A stretch of DNA of 64,000 nucleotides from CANMIH01 sp049116335 (lineage in GTDB: Bacteria; Pseudomonadota; Alphaproteobacteria; Rhodobacterales; Rhodobacteraceae): the NCBI GenBank assembly GCA_049116335.1, contig JAGDYZ010000008.1:310001-374000 (forward strand), given 5' to 3'. The number at the start of each line of letters is the position of its first letter. Position 1 is the first letter of the stretch. This document shows, one piece after another, positions 37,206 to 46,445 of this stretch. Position numbers and translations under genes: made by a program. Under the pieces are notes generated by a model. It had not been told where the DNA came from. It ran no database searches and was given only the letters and a program-made list of their open reading frames with translations.

Positions 37206-38365
37206 TCCCTGTCTCCGATGCCCTGTCCAAACTGTTTGATCTGGTTCGGGTGACGGAACCCGAAGAGGTGCCTTTGGCTCAGGCCAATGGCCGGGTGATG
37301 GTCAAGGCCCCCGTTGCGCGCCGCGATCAACCGCCCTTTGCCGCCTCGGCGATGGATGGCTATGCACTGTCAGAGCCAGACCTTGGTAAAACCTACAAGG
37401 TGATTGGCGAAAGCGCCGCCGGGCATGCCTTTGACGGCACGCTCAGCACCGGGGACTGCGTGCGGATCTTCACCGGAGCCCCTGTGCCAGGCGGCGCGAC
37501 CCATGTTGCGATCCAAGAGGACGTCACGCGCACGGGTGATCAGATCACGCTCAATGATCTCGATCGCGGTACGAATATTCGCCCTGCCGGTGGCGATTTC
37601 CATGCGGGTCAGACCCTGCCCGTGCCCAAAACGCTCACGCCCAACGACATCGCCCTTCTGGCGGCGATGAACATCCCGACGGTGACCGTGGCGCGCCAAC
37701 CGAAAGTGGCGCTGATCTCAACCGGGGACGAACTTGTTATGCCGGGTGAAGATCCAGGCCCCGACCAGATCATCGCCTCGAACACCTTTGGCCTTCAGGC
37801 GCTGTTGCGCGACCATGGCGCCCTGCCCCGCGTATTGCCCATTGCGCGAGATTCCGAGAGTTCGCTGCGGACCGTTTTCGGCATGGTCGATGACGCTGAT
37901 ATGGTGATCACAATTGGCGGGGCCTCGGTGGGGGATCATGATCTTGTCGCCAAGGTGGCCGAAGATCTGGGCATGGACCGCGCCTTTTACAAAGTCGCCA
38001 TGCGTCCGGGTAAACCTTTGATGTCTGGTCGTTTGGGCGGTGCGATGATGATGGGCCTGCCCGGCAATCCGGTCTCGGCAATGGTCTGTGGCCATGTCTT
38101 TGTGCTGCCGGTGATCCGCGCAATGCTGGGGTTGCAGGCGGCGCCTGCCACACAGCTGAGCGCGCCTTTGGCGGCGGAATTGGGCGAGAACGGACCGCGA
38201 GAGCACTACATGCGGGCGCATCTCGGACCCGAGGGCCTGACCGTTTTTGAACGCCAGGACTCAAGCCTTCTGGGAGTACTGCAACAGGCCAATGCCCTTG
38301 TTGTCCGTCCACCCCATGATTCAAAACGCAAAAAAGGCGCAAAAATTTCGTATATCCCGCTTTGA
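37202..38365 (+). CDS. moeA: molybdopterin molybdenumtransferase
   Basis: 387-residue enzyme that inserts molybdate into adenylylated molybdopterin. The N-terminus (MIPVSDALSKLFDLVRVTEPEEVPLAQANGRV), the PPFAASAMDGYAL active-site loop, the MPT-binding motif VALISTGDELVMPGE, TIGGASVGDHD and VAMRPGKPLMSGRL, and the LPGNPVSAMVCGHVFVLPV segment are all conserved. The ATG at 37202 overlaps the preceding nuclease stop by 4 bases; an in-frame upstream start lies inside that nuclease and is rejected. Confidence 0.95.
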   Translation: MIPVSDALSKLFDLVRVTEPEEVPLAQANGRVMVKAPVARRDQPPFAASAMDGYALSEPDLGKTYKVIGESAAGHAFDGTLSTGDCVRIFTGAPVPGGATHVAIQEDVTRTGDQITLNDLDRGTNIRPAGGDFHAGQTLPVPKTLTPNDIALLAAMNIPTVTVARQPKVALISTGDELVMPGEDPGPDQIIASNTFGLQALLRDHGALPRVLPIARDSESSLRTVFGMVDDADMVITIGGASVGDHDLVAKVAEDLGMDRAFYKVAMRPGKPLMSGRLGGAMMMGLPGNPVSAMVCGHVFVLPVIRAMLGLQAAPATQLSAPLAAELGENGPREHYMRAHLGPEGLTVFERQDSSLLGVLQQANALVVRPPHDSKRKKGAKISYIPL

Positions 38366-38390
38366 CGCTTGAGTTATCCACAGCCTCAGG

Positions 38391-38419
38391 TTGACACAAA
38401 CCAAGAACATGCGTAGAAC
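38391..38419 (+). promoter_or_regulatory. lexA promoter with SOS box
   Basis: TTGACA (38391-38396), a 17-base spacer and TAGAAC (38414-38419) form a sigma-70 promoter. GAAC-ATGCGTA-GAAC (38405-38419) is a perfect alphaproteobacterial LexA box (GTTC-N7-GTTC read on the other strand) that covers the -10 element, so LexA represses its own gene. Confidence 0.8.
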
Positions 38420-38446
38420 AAAACGAGATACGCATGGAGGGCGGCA

Positions 38447-39142
38447 ATGCTGACGAAAAAACAGCTCGATCTGTTGAATTTCATCAACACGCGGTTGCAA
38501 CGTGATGGGGTACCGCCCAGTTTTGATGAAATGAAAGATGCTTTGGATCTGCGATCCAAGTCTGGCATTCACCGCTTGATCACCGCGTTGGAAGAACGAG
38601 GGTTCATTCGCCGCCTGGCCCATCGCGCCCGCGCAATTGAGATCGTCAAACTGCCCGAAAGTCTGGGGGGCGCGCCAAGCGGGTTCACCCCGACAGTGAT
38701 CGAAGGCGATGCACCGGCGTCTACACCGGCTTCCGCCATTCCAGTGATCCAAAGTGGCGTAGCCAACTTGCCGCTGATGGGTCGCATTGCGGCCGGTCGC
38801 CCCATTGAGGCCATCAATGAATCGCCACCAAACTTCGCTGTTCCCGGTCAGATGATTCAGGGCAATGCCCCGCACTATGCCCTTGAGGTACGCGGGGATT
38901 CCATGATCGAGGCCGGTATCAATGATGGCGACGTGGTTGTGATCCGCGAATCCAATCTGGCCGATGAAGGGGATATCGTGGTGGCGCAGGTTGAGGGCTA
39001 TGAGGCCACGCTCAAACGGTTCCGCCGTCGTGGTGGCATGGTTGTACTTGAGGCGGCCAACCCCAGATATGAACCCCGCGTCTTGCCCGAGGGCTCTGTT
39101 TCGGTTCAGGGGCGGCTGGTTGGGCTGATCCGCACCTACTAA
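38447..39142 (+). CDS. lexA: LexA SOS repressor
   Basis: 231-residue repressor: winged-helix DNA-binding domain at about 1-66, a hinge, self-cleavage site Ala116-Gly117 (RIAAGRP), and the catalytic Ser152/Lys190 (RGDSMIEAGI; EATLKRF). RecA filaments trigger self-cleavage after DNA damage. An excellent SD (GGAGGG) precedes the ATG, and the promoter just upstream carries a LexA box overlapping the -10 element. The 81-base gap from moeA ensures independent control in the middle of an otherwise coupled operon. It is convergent with comEC, six bases away. Confidence 0.96.
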   Translation: MLTKKQLDLLNFINTRLQRDGVPPSFDEMKDALDLRSKSGIHRLITALEERGFIRRLAHRARAIEIVKLPESLGGAPSGFTPTVIEGDAPASTPASAIPVIQSGVANLPLMGRIAAGRPIEAINESPPNFAVPGQMIQGNAPHYALEVRGDSMIEAGINDGDVVVIRESNLADEGDIVVAQVEGYEATLKRFRRRGGMVVLEAANPRYEPRVLPEGSVSVQGRLVGLIRTY

Positions 39143-39148
39143 GGCGCG

Positions 39149-41188
39149 CTACCGCCATTGGGGGTGCCACAGCCGCACCCCAGATAGATCCCGGGCCGTC
39201 ACACGTTGCGGCCCGTTTTTCGTGATGATGAGCGCTACAGATCCGGTATGACGCAGCTCGTCCGGCGTGAACACCTGACAGGGGCCGGTTAGAGTCAGGG
39301 ATTTGTCAGACACAACCCATTGGTTTTCTGCGCAAATGTGCACCGTTGCAGCCGCGCGCTTGCCTTTGGCATGGATCACTTCAACCCCTGCAAACTCCGC
39401 TTTGGAAATCCCGCCTAGCGGGACATTTGGCCAAAGCGCAGCGGCCTCGGCCTGTGTGCCCGCCTGACCGTCATTTTCAAGCCAGCTCTCTGCAACAAAA
39501 CGCGCGCCTTTGGGGCGTGACAGGGCGCGGTGGCCATCGGTCCACCCTCCGACCAATCCTCCAGAGTCCGCGATCAGAATGTGAGGGCGTGTTGAGGTGG
39601 TCCAGAACACGGCGGCGATGACCATGATAGCCGCCCCGGTCAAGCGCCCCCGCCCTTGCCAGAGACATAACACCAAGCCCCCGAAGGCCAAAAACGGCAA
39701 CACCCCCGCCTGGGGGGCCACGACGGGACGGGTGGCCCCAGACCACTGTGCCACGGTGTTGGCCACACCCAGGATCCAATCAAGCCCAAGACCCATGACC
39801 CACAACGCGATCCACTCATAGCCAAAGGGCATCAACAGCGCGGACAGAACGGCCATGGGCACAACGATCAACCCCATCACCGGAACCGCCAAAAGGTTGG
39901 CGAGCAGACCATATTGCGAGATCTGGTTGAAATGCGCCATGCCCACTGGACCCGTGGCGGCCCCGGCCACTGCGGAGGACACCAGCAACGAGACAAAGGG
40001 CATCAACCAACGGGGGATTTCGCGATGCACCTGCCAAGCGCTCAGACGCTCAAACACCGCCACCAAGGCCGTTGTCGCAGCAAACGACATTTGAAATCCC
40101 GGACTGAGCAAGGCTTGCGGTTGCCACATCAAGATAAGAAGTGCCGCCATGGCCACACTGCGCAGGCTGAGCGCCCGCCGATCCAGCATCACCGCCACAA
40201 GGGCAACGGCCGCCATCACAAAGGCGCGCTGTGTCGCCACGCTGCCCCCGGACAATATCAGATACCCCGAGGCTGCTATCAGCGCGGCTCCTGCAGCCAA
40301 TTTTTTGATCGGCCAATAGTGCCGGGGATAGGGCACCAACAGCATGACAATTCGCAGTGCGGCAAAGACAAACCCGGCCACCAATCCCATGTGCAGCCCA
40401 GAGATCGCCAGAAGATGCGCCAGATTGGTATCGCGCAAAGCCTGCAAGGTGTCCTGCCCCATGCCCGACCGATCACCCGTCATCACAGCCGCTGCAAAGG
40501 CTCCGCGTTCACCAGGCAACATCTCTTGCACCTTCTGCGACAGATCCATCCGGAGGCGAAACACCCACTGACCGTGCTCAGCCCTTTGCCACAGAACCAT
40601 CGGCGCGCGGGTGTAGCCGACCGCTCCCAGACGCAAGAACCAGGCATGTCGCTGGAAATCAAATCCCCCCGGCTCGACCGGCCCTGAGGGTGGTGACAGA
40701 TGTCCGGTCATCATCACCACATCCCCCGGCGCAGGTAACATGAATTGGTCGCCATGCAGAGACACCCGTACACGTCTCGGCGTAAGGTCCGGGTCCATAC
40801 GTGACAACACAACCTGATCCAGCGTGATCCGCAGGGCGTCGCTTGACGAACGGTCCATGCCGACGATCCGCCCCTTAATGGGGCCATAGTATCGGAATTC
40901 AAGCACGGGCGCCGAGACCAAGCGGGCTTTGCCCCCCGCCAGCGCGAATCCCAGTGCCGCCAAAGCAAGGAGCGCAACCAGAGGTCCACCCACAGCACCA
41001 AAGCGGCGTTGAAAGAACAGGATTGGCACACTTGTTCCGGCGCAGGTCCAGAACACCCAGTCAGGTGGTTCAAATCGCAAGGCAAAGTAGATCCCGATCC
41101 CCAAGGCCAAAGCCACCGGAGACCACGGAAAGAGATATCCACGTTGCGCCAAAATCGCGCTTACTAAAAACTGAAAGGGCGCTCGCAT
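39149..41188 (-). CDS. comEC: ComEC/Rec2 competence channel protein
   Basis: About 679 residues from the ATG at 41188 (a GTG at 41209 is an alternative). Polytopic membrane protein that imports single-stranded DNA during natural transformation. The N-terminal DUF4131/OB-like region (to about 200) and the competence domain (about 240-530, ALRDTNLAHLLAISGLHMGLVAGFVF) are clear. The C-terminal metallo-beta-lactamase-like portion is short and lacks the HxHxDH metal motif, so it is a degenerate nuclease-like domain, as in related alphaproteobacteria. The gene diverges from gltX. Confidence 0.87.
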   Translation of the reverse strand: MRAPFQFLVSAILAQRGYLFPWSPVALALGIGIYFALRFEPPDWVFWTCAGTSVPILFFQRRFGAVGGPLVALLALAALGFALAGGKARLVSAPVLEFRYYGPIKGRIVGMDRSSSDALRITLDQVVLSRMDPDLTPRRVRVSLHGDQFMLPAPGDVVMMTGHLSPPSGPVEPGGFDFQRHAWFLRLGAVGYTRAPMVLWQRAEHGQWVFRLRMDLSQKVQEMLPGERGAFAAAVMTGDRSGMGQDTLQALRDTNLAHLLAISGLHMGLVAGFVFAALRIVMLLVPYPRHYWPIKKLAAGAALIAASGYLILSGGSVATQRAFVMAAVALVAVMLDRRALSLRSVAMAALLILMWQPQALLSPGFQMSFAATTALVAVFERLSAWQVHREIPRWLMPFVSLLVSSAVAGAATGPVGMAHFNQISQYGLLANLLAVPVMGLIVVPMAVLSALLMPFGYEWIALWVMGLGLDWILGVANTVAQWSGATRPVVAPQAGVLPFLAFGGLVLCLWQGRGRLTGAAIMVIAAVFWTTSTRPHILIADSGGLVGGWTDGHRALSRPKGARFVAESWLENDGQAGTQAEAAALWPNVPLGGISKAEFAGVEVIHAKGKRAAATVHICAENQWVVSDKSLTLTGPCQVFTPDELRHTGSVALIITKNGPQRVTARDLSGVRLWHPQWR

Positions 41189-41264
41189 GCTTGCCCCGAA
41201 CCCGACCACTGGTTATGCACCCTCAAACGCTAGCCCCGATACCGTTATCAAAAGGTTAACCAAG

Positions 41265-42677
41265 ATGACCGCTCAGATCGTCACCCGCTTTGCTCCCTCG
41301 CCCACCGGCTACCTGCACATCGGTGGTGCGCGCACCGCTTTGTTCAACTGGCTCTATGCCCGCGCACGTGGTGGCAAGTTCCTGCTGCGTATTGAAGACA
41401 CCGACCGCGCGCGGTCGACCCCCGAAGCCACTCAGGCCATTCTGACCGGCATGGCTTGGCTTGGACTGGACCATGATGGTGAGGTGGTGAGCCAGTTTGA
41501 CCGGGCCGACCGACATGCCGAAGTGGCACACGCGCTTTTGGCCAAAGGTGCCGCCTACAAATGTTTCGCCACACAGGAAGAGATCGAAGCCTTCCGCGAA
41601 AACGCGCGGGCCGCAGGCACCTCGACACATTACCAAAGCCCCTGGCGCGATGCCGACCCGACCACTTTCCCCGATGCGCCCTATGTTGTGCGTCTGAAAA
41701 CACCGAAAGAGGGGGAAACCGTGATCACCGATGAGGTACAGGGCACGGTCCGCATCAAGAACGAAAACCTCGACGATATGATCCTGCTTCGTTCGGATGG
41801 GACACCGGTCTATATGCTTGCGGTTGTGGTTGACGATCACGACATGGGCGTCACCCATGTGATCCGGGGCGACGATCACCTCAACAATGCCGCCCGTCAG
41901 ATGGGCATCTATACGGCCATGGGATGGGATCTGCCGACCTATGCGCATATCCCGCTGATCCATGGCCCGGATGGCAAAAAACTGTCGAAACGCCATGGCG
42001 CGCTGGGAGTCGAAGAGTACCAGACCATGGGGTATCCCGCGTCGGGCATGCGCAACTATCTGGCGCGTCTGGGCTGGAGCCACGGCGATGACGAGTTCTT
42101 TACTGACGCACAGGCAAAAGAATGGTTTGATACCGACGGAATCGGCAAATCGCCCGCGCGGTTCGATTTTAAGAAATTGGAAAACATTTGTGGGCAACAC
42201 ATAGCTGTCACCGAAGATGCTGCGTTGCTGCATGAGATAGTGAAGTTCCGTGAGGTCACAGGCCTGCCTGCCCTGTCGGACATTCAGACGCAGCGGTTGG
42301 GTGACGCGATATATTGTTTGAAAGAACGGGCAAAAACATTCCCGGAACTACTTGAAAAAGCTCACTTTGCGCTTGTCGAAGGTGTGATTGAGCCCGAACC
42401 GAAGGCCGCAAAAAATCTTGATGCGGTATCCCGTGGTATACTGAGCGCGTTGACGCCGCAGCTGCAAAATGCTAGCTGGACACGGGATGAACTAGAGACA
42501 GTGCTCAACGGCTTTGCAGAAGCTCAGGGCACCAAGTTCGGCAAGCTGGCAGGCCCGCTTCGGGCGGCGCTGGCCGGCCGAGCCGCTACGCCGAGCGTCT
42601 TTGACATGATGCTCGTACTGGGTCGTGAAGAGACGCTTGCCCGTCTGACCCAGGCTGCGACCGGAGGAGAGCACTGA
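41265..42677 (+). CDS. gltX: glutamyl-tRNA synthetase
   Basis: 470-residue class I aminoacyl-tRNA synthetase. The HIGH-type motif reads SPTGYLHIGGARTALFNWL and the KMSKS-type motif is KKLSKRHGALGVEEY, with the LRIEDTDRARS active-site segment. The start at 41265 follows AAAGG; the 78 upstream in-frame bases lie in the comEC promoter region and give an unlikely N-terminus. Rhodobacterales often carry two gltX paralogues, one supplying Glu-tRNA(Gln) for the GatCAB route, and this window does not show which one this is. Confidence 0.94.
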   Translation: MTAQIVTRFAPSPTGYLHIGGARTALFNWLYARARGGKFLLRIEDTDRARSTPEATQAILTGMAWLGLDHDGEVVSQFDRADRHAEVAHALLAKGAAYKCFATQEEIEAFRENARAAGTSTHYQSPWRDADPTTFPDAPYVVRLKTPKEGETVITDEVQGTVRIKNENLDDMILLRSDGTPVYMLAVVVDDHDMGVTHVIRGDDHLNNAARQMGIYTAMGWDLPTYAHIPLIHGPDGKKLSKRHGALGVEEYQTMGYPASGMRNYLARLGWSHGDDEFFTDAQAKEWFDTDGIGKSPARFDFKKLENICGQHIAVTEDAALLHEIVKFREVTGLPALSDIQTQRLGDAIYCLKERAKTFPELLEKAHFALVEGVIEPEPKAAKNLDAVSRGILSALTPQLQNASWTRDELETVLNGFAEAQGTKFGKLAGPLRAALAGRAATPSVFDMMLVLGREETLARLTQAATGGEH

Positions 42678-42774
42678 GCCAAGCATTTTGGTCTCGGCTT
42701 CCTTTGGTCATGTGAAAACAACAGGCGCGGGCCGTATCCTCGGCCCCGCAGGTTCCTGACAGAAGGATAACAGC

Positions 42775-44070
42775 ATGGCTGAACCGACCAAAACCGCGAC
42801 GCTGACCCTGGATGGGCAGAGCTATGATCTGCCCGTTCTCTCGCCCTCAGCTGGCCCGGACGTGATCGACATTCGCAAGCTGTATGGCCAGGCGGGTGTT
42901 TTCACCTACGACCCAGGCTTTACTTCAACCGCAAGCTGCGACAGCACCATCACCTTTATCGATGGCGGCAAAGGTGAGCTGTTGCACCGTGGCTACCCCA
43001 TTGATCAGCTCGCAGGCAAATCGCACTATCTCGAAGTGTGCTATCTGCTGCTCTACGGTGAACTGCCTTCGGCGGCCGAATTGGAAAAGTTCGAAGACAC
43101 CATCACCAACCACACCATGATCCACGAGCAGATGCACAACTTCTTCCGTGGCTTCCGCCGCGATGCGCATCCGATGGCAACCATGGTGGGTGTTGTGGGC
43201 GCCATGTCGGCCTTCTATCACGACAGCACCGACATCGCGGACCCGGTTCAGCGTGAAATCGCGTCGCACCGTCTGATCGCGAAGATGCCGACCATCGCCG
43301 CGATGGCCTATAAGTACTCGATCGGTCAGCCATTCGTGTATCCGCGCAACGACCTCGATTATGCGGCCAACTTCCTGCACATGTGCTTTGCTGTGCCTGC
43401 CGAGGAATATGTGGTTGATCCGATCCTGGCCCGCGCCATGGACCGCATCTTTACCCTGCATGCGGATCACGAACAGAACGCCTCGACCTCGACCGTGCGT
43501 CTGGCCTCGTCTTCGGGTGCAAACCCGTTTGCCTGTATCGCGGCTGGTATCGCCTGCCTCTGGGGCCCATCGCATGGTGGCGCCAACCAGGCTTGCCTCG
43601 AAATGCTCAAGGAAATCGGTTCGCCCGAGAACATTCCAGAGTATATCGCCCGCGCCAAAGACAAGAGCGATCCGTTCCGTCTGATGGGCTTTGGTCACCG
43701 CGTGTACAAGAACTTCGACCCACGCGCGACCGTGATGAAACAGTCGGCGGACGAAGTTCTCGATCTGCTGGGTGTGGAAAACAACCCGGTTCTGGCCACG
43801 GCGAAAGCTCTGGAAGAGGCCGCGCTTGCCGATCCGTATTTCGCTGAGAAAAAGCTGTTCCCGAATGTCGACTTCTATTCGGGCATCATCCTCGAAGCGA
43901 TGGGCTTCCCCACTTCGATGTTCACCCCGATCTTCGCGCTGTCGCGCACCGTGGGCTGGATTTCGCAGTGGAAAGAACAGCTGGAAGATCCACAGCTGAA
44001 AATCGGTCGTCCACGTCAGCTGTATGAAGGCGAAACCGCCCGCGATTACACCGATATCGAGAACCGTTAA
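42775..44070 (+). CDS. gltA: citrate synthase
   Basis: 431-residue type II (hexameric, NADH-sensitive type) citrate synthase for entry of acetyl-CoA into the TCA cycle. Signatures are RGYPIDQLA, the active-site His in HADHEQNASTSTVRLASSSGANPFA, GPSHGGANQA and MGFGHRVYKNFDPRA, with the catalytic Asp region near NVDFYSGII. The SD GAAGGA precedes the ATG. A terminator follows. It is separated by 97 bases from gltX, and probably has its own promoter. Confidence 0.96.
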   Translation: MAEPTKTATLTLDGQSYDLPVLSPSAGPDVIDIRKLYGQAGVFTYDPGFTSTASCDSTITFIDGGKGELLHRGYPIDQLAGKSHYLEVCYLLLYGELPSAAELEKFEDTITNHTMIHEQMHNFFRGFRRDAHPMATMVGVVGAMSAFYHDSTDIADPVQREIASHRLIAKMPTIAAMAYKYSIGQPFVYPRNDLDYAANFLHMCFAVPAEEYVVDPILARAMDRIFTLHADHEQNASTSTVRLASSSGANPFACIAAGIACLWGPSHGGANQACLEMLKEIGSPENIPEYIARAKDKSDPFRLMGFGHRVYKNFDPRATVMKQSADEVLDLLGVENNPVLATAKALEEAALADPYFAEKKLFPNVDFYSGIILEAMGFPTSMFTPIFALSRTVGWISQWKEQLEDPQLKIGRPRQLYEGETARDYTDIENR

Positions 44071-44093
44071 GAGTTTCTCGAATCGCTGAACAG

Positions 44094-44130
44094 AAACCCG
44101 GTCCACCGCTGTGGGCCGGGTTTTTCTTTT
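44094..44130 (+). terminator. rho-independent terminator after gltA
   Basis: About 13-bp stem (AACCCGGTCCAC/GTGGGCCGGGTT, one G-T pair) with a 4-base loop and a T-rich tail (TTTTTCTTTT). Confidence 0.85.
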
Positions 44131-44323
44131 GGTTTTGCGTGTTTTTCAAATTTTGAGAATGCGGGACAACCTCAAAGGTTGTTTCCAGATCGAGAACAAC
44201 GCGACGCCAATTGTGGCGGGATTTGGGCGGAAACAATGTGTTGCGCAAAATTAAGGAGAATTCGCGGAAAAATCAGGACATTGCGGGCGGGTACATTGTG
44301 AAATTCAGGTAGAGGAACCGCTC

Positions 44324-46366
44324 ATGCCAACCGAAATTTTGTTGGGGATTGATCCGCAGGTCACGCTTCGGGTGACAGAGGACGAAGGCAACCTTCTGCT
44401 GCAGGTGATTGCAGATAAGCCAGAAGAGACTGACATTGATGCGATTTTTCTAAATCTGACAAATGCCGCTGATGTGCCCGCCCTGACCATCTATCCGACG
44501 GTCAATCTCGATCAGGTCACCGCCTTTGAGGTCAATCCGGGACAGCTCAATCAGGTCAGCAACGGCGCCACCCTGCAGGACAACTATGATGTGAAGGTCG
44601 AGTTCGGCTCTGAGCCCGACAGCACCGCAGGTGATCAGGATCTTGCGGTCTTTACCTTCTGGGTGGACGGCGGCAGCGGCTATCTGACCGCCGACAGCCT
44701 CGATCTCGACAATTTGACCGTGGTGGTCAACTCGGACAACGGTGCCGGTCAGGCCCTGACCACAGGTGCAGGATCTACACCGGCTCAGGTGCCTGTCGTG
44801 GTCACCCACTCCGAGGATTTTGATGGCCTCTGGAACCCGACCCAAAGCGACGACATTGTCCGCGCCGATGGCTGGGATGTCCGTCACGGCGAGTTGCACA
44901 CAGACGGGCGCAACGACGAACAGCTGGTGTTCGACGAGGTTGCAACCGATGGTCCGGTCGAATTTGCCTTTGACGCCCGTGGCGTGAACATCCGCGAGTT
45001 TGAGAACTCGGGCCGTTATGAAGACAGCCTGCGGGTCGAGGTTCAGGTCGACGGTGGCGACTGGGTTCTGCTGGACGAGTTTCAGGTCAACGATGCGGGC
45101 ACCGCACTGGTGGGCTCGGAAACGGGCCAGACCATCACCTCTGAAACAGAGGGCCTGGCCTATACCGGCGGTCTACTTGAGAGCGCGTCCGAGAATGTTC
45201 AATTCCGCTTTGTGTCGGACATGTCGGCCTATAACGAACAGGTGCGCATCGACAATGTCGAGATCCGTGCCACCGAAATGGTGGATGTCAAAGGCGACAA
45301 CCTGCTGGTCAATGGTGGGCTGGAAAGCTCGGTGGCTGAAGGCACATGGGTCGCCAATGGTGATGTCGCGGGCTGGACAAGCAACAATGGCGGCATCTAA
45401 GCCTGGGGCGATGGGTTCCTTGGCCATGACGCCAGTGAAGGGGACAGCTTTATCGAGCTGGATCGTCACGGCGCAGGTCAGGCAGTGGATCGCATTCATC
45501 AGGATGTGCAGACCGAGGCAGGCCAGACCTATGAGCTGAGCTTTGATGCGGCGCAGCGCGGGCACGACAGCGATCATGTCGAAGTCTACTGGAACGGCAC
45601 TCTGATGCGCACCGTCTCGCCCGAGGACACGGATTGGGAAAACTTCTCAGTCACGGTCACCGGCACTGGCGCCATGGATCGACTGGAGTTCCGTGAACTG
45701 GCCTCGGAAAACGACAGCACCGGCCCCTTGCTAGACAACATCCATCTGGAAGAGACCGACGCCACCAATCTTCTGGTCAATGGTGGGCTGGAAAGCTCGG
45801 TCGCTGACCGCACCTGGACACCAAATGGCGACGTTGAGGGCTGGACCAGCAACAATGACGGCATCGAGGCCTGGGGCAACGGGTTCCTCGGCAATCAGGC
45901 CTCAGAGGGTCGCAGCTTTGTCGAGCTGGACCGCCATGGTTCGGGGCAGGAGATCGACCGCATCCATCAGGATGTTCAGACCAGCGAAGGGGAAACCTAT
46001 ACGCTGACGTTTGATGCCGCTCAGCGGGGGCATGATAGTGACAGCATCGAGATCTATTGGAACGACACTCTGGTTCAGACCGTGTCGCCCGATGACACCG
46101 ACTGGGAAAGCTTCTCGGTCGATGTGACCGGCACCGGCGGCATGGACCGCCTGGAATTCCGCGAGCTGGCTTCGGAGAATGACAGCACCGGTCCCTTGCT
46201 GGACAATATCAGCCTTGTTGAGGCTGGCGACGATGCGGGGTCTTCCGGGCCGGATCAATATGCGGTCACCTATGAAGACATCATGGCGCCACCTTCCGAG
46301 GATAACACGCCCGCCGAGGCAGACGCCGATCAGACCCAAGACGATATGGCCGATATGGTCGGCTGA
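44324..46366 (+). pseudogene. tandem-repeat acidic protein gene broken by an in-frame TAA
   Basis: One frame runs from ATG 44324 (SD AGAGGA) to TGA 46366 except for a TAA at 45398-45400. Before it are 358 codons; after it the same frame encodes another 321. The two halves clearly belong together: a 156-residue module (NLLVNGGLESSVA...GWTSNN...DNI) occurs twice, and the stop falls in copy 1 exactly where copy 2 has GAG (GIEAWGNGF). The N-terminal about 150 residues form a beta-rich, Asp-rich domain and residues about 165-320 resemble a lectin/CBM-like fold. The product is very acidic and would be secreted or surface-exposed in related genomes, although no signal peptide is apparent. Either the gene has decayed recently, the TAA is read through, or it is a sequencing error. 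Family not firmly identified. Confidence 0.8.
45299..46234 (+). repeat. two tandem 468-bp coding repeats
   Basis: Copy 1 is at 45299-45766 and copy 2 at 45767-46234, 156 codons each. They share long identical stretches (such as GGTGGGCTGGAAAGCTCGGT) and near-identical proteins (RGHDSD, DRLEFRELASENDSTGPLLDNI). The high DNA identity points to a recent duplication or gene conversion. Confidence 0.85.
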
Positions 46367-46384
46367 TCTGACCCGCTGAATAGA

Positions 46385-46420
46385 AAGCCCCACCGCAGGT
46401 ACCTGTGGTGGGGCTTTTGG
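46385..46420 (+). terminator. rho-independent terminator after the repeat-protein gene
   Basis: Long stem AAGCCCCACC.../...GGTGGGGCTT with a near-palindromic core around GGTACC, followed by TTTTGGTTTT. It ends about 25 bases before the convergent PaaG-like stop and may serve both strands. Confidence 0.8.
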
Positions 46421-46445
46421 TTTTCAGAACGATCTGTTTTGCGCC

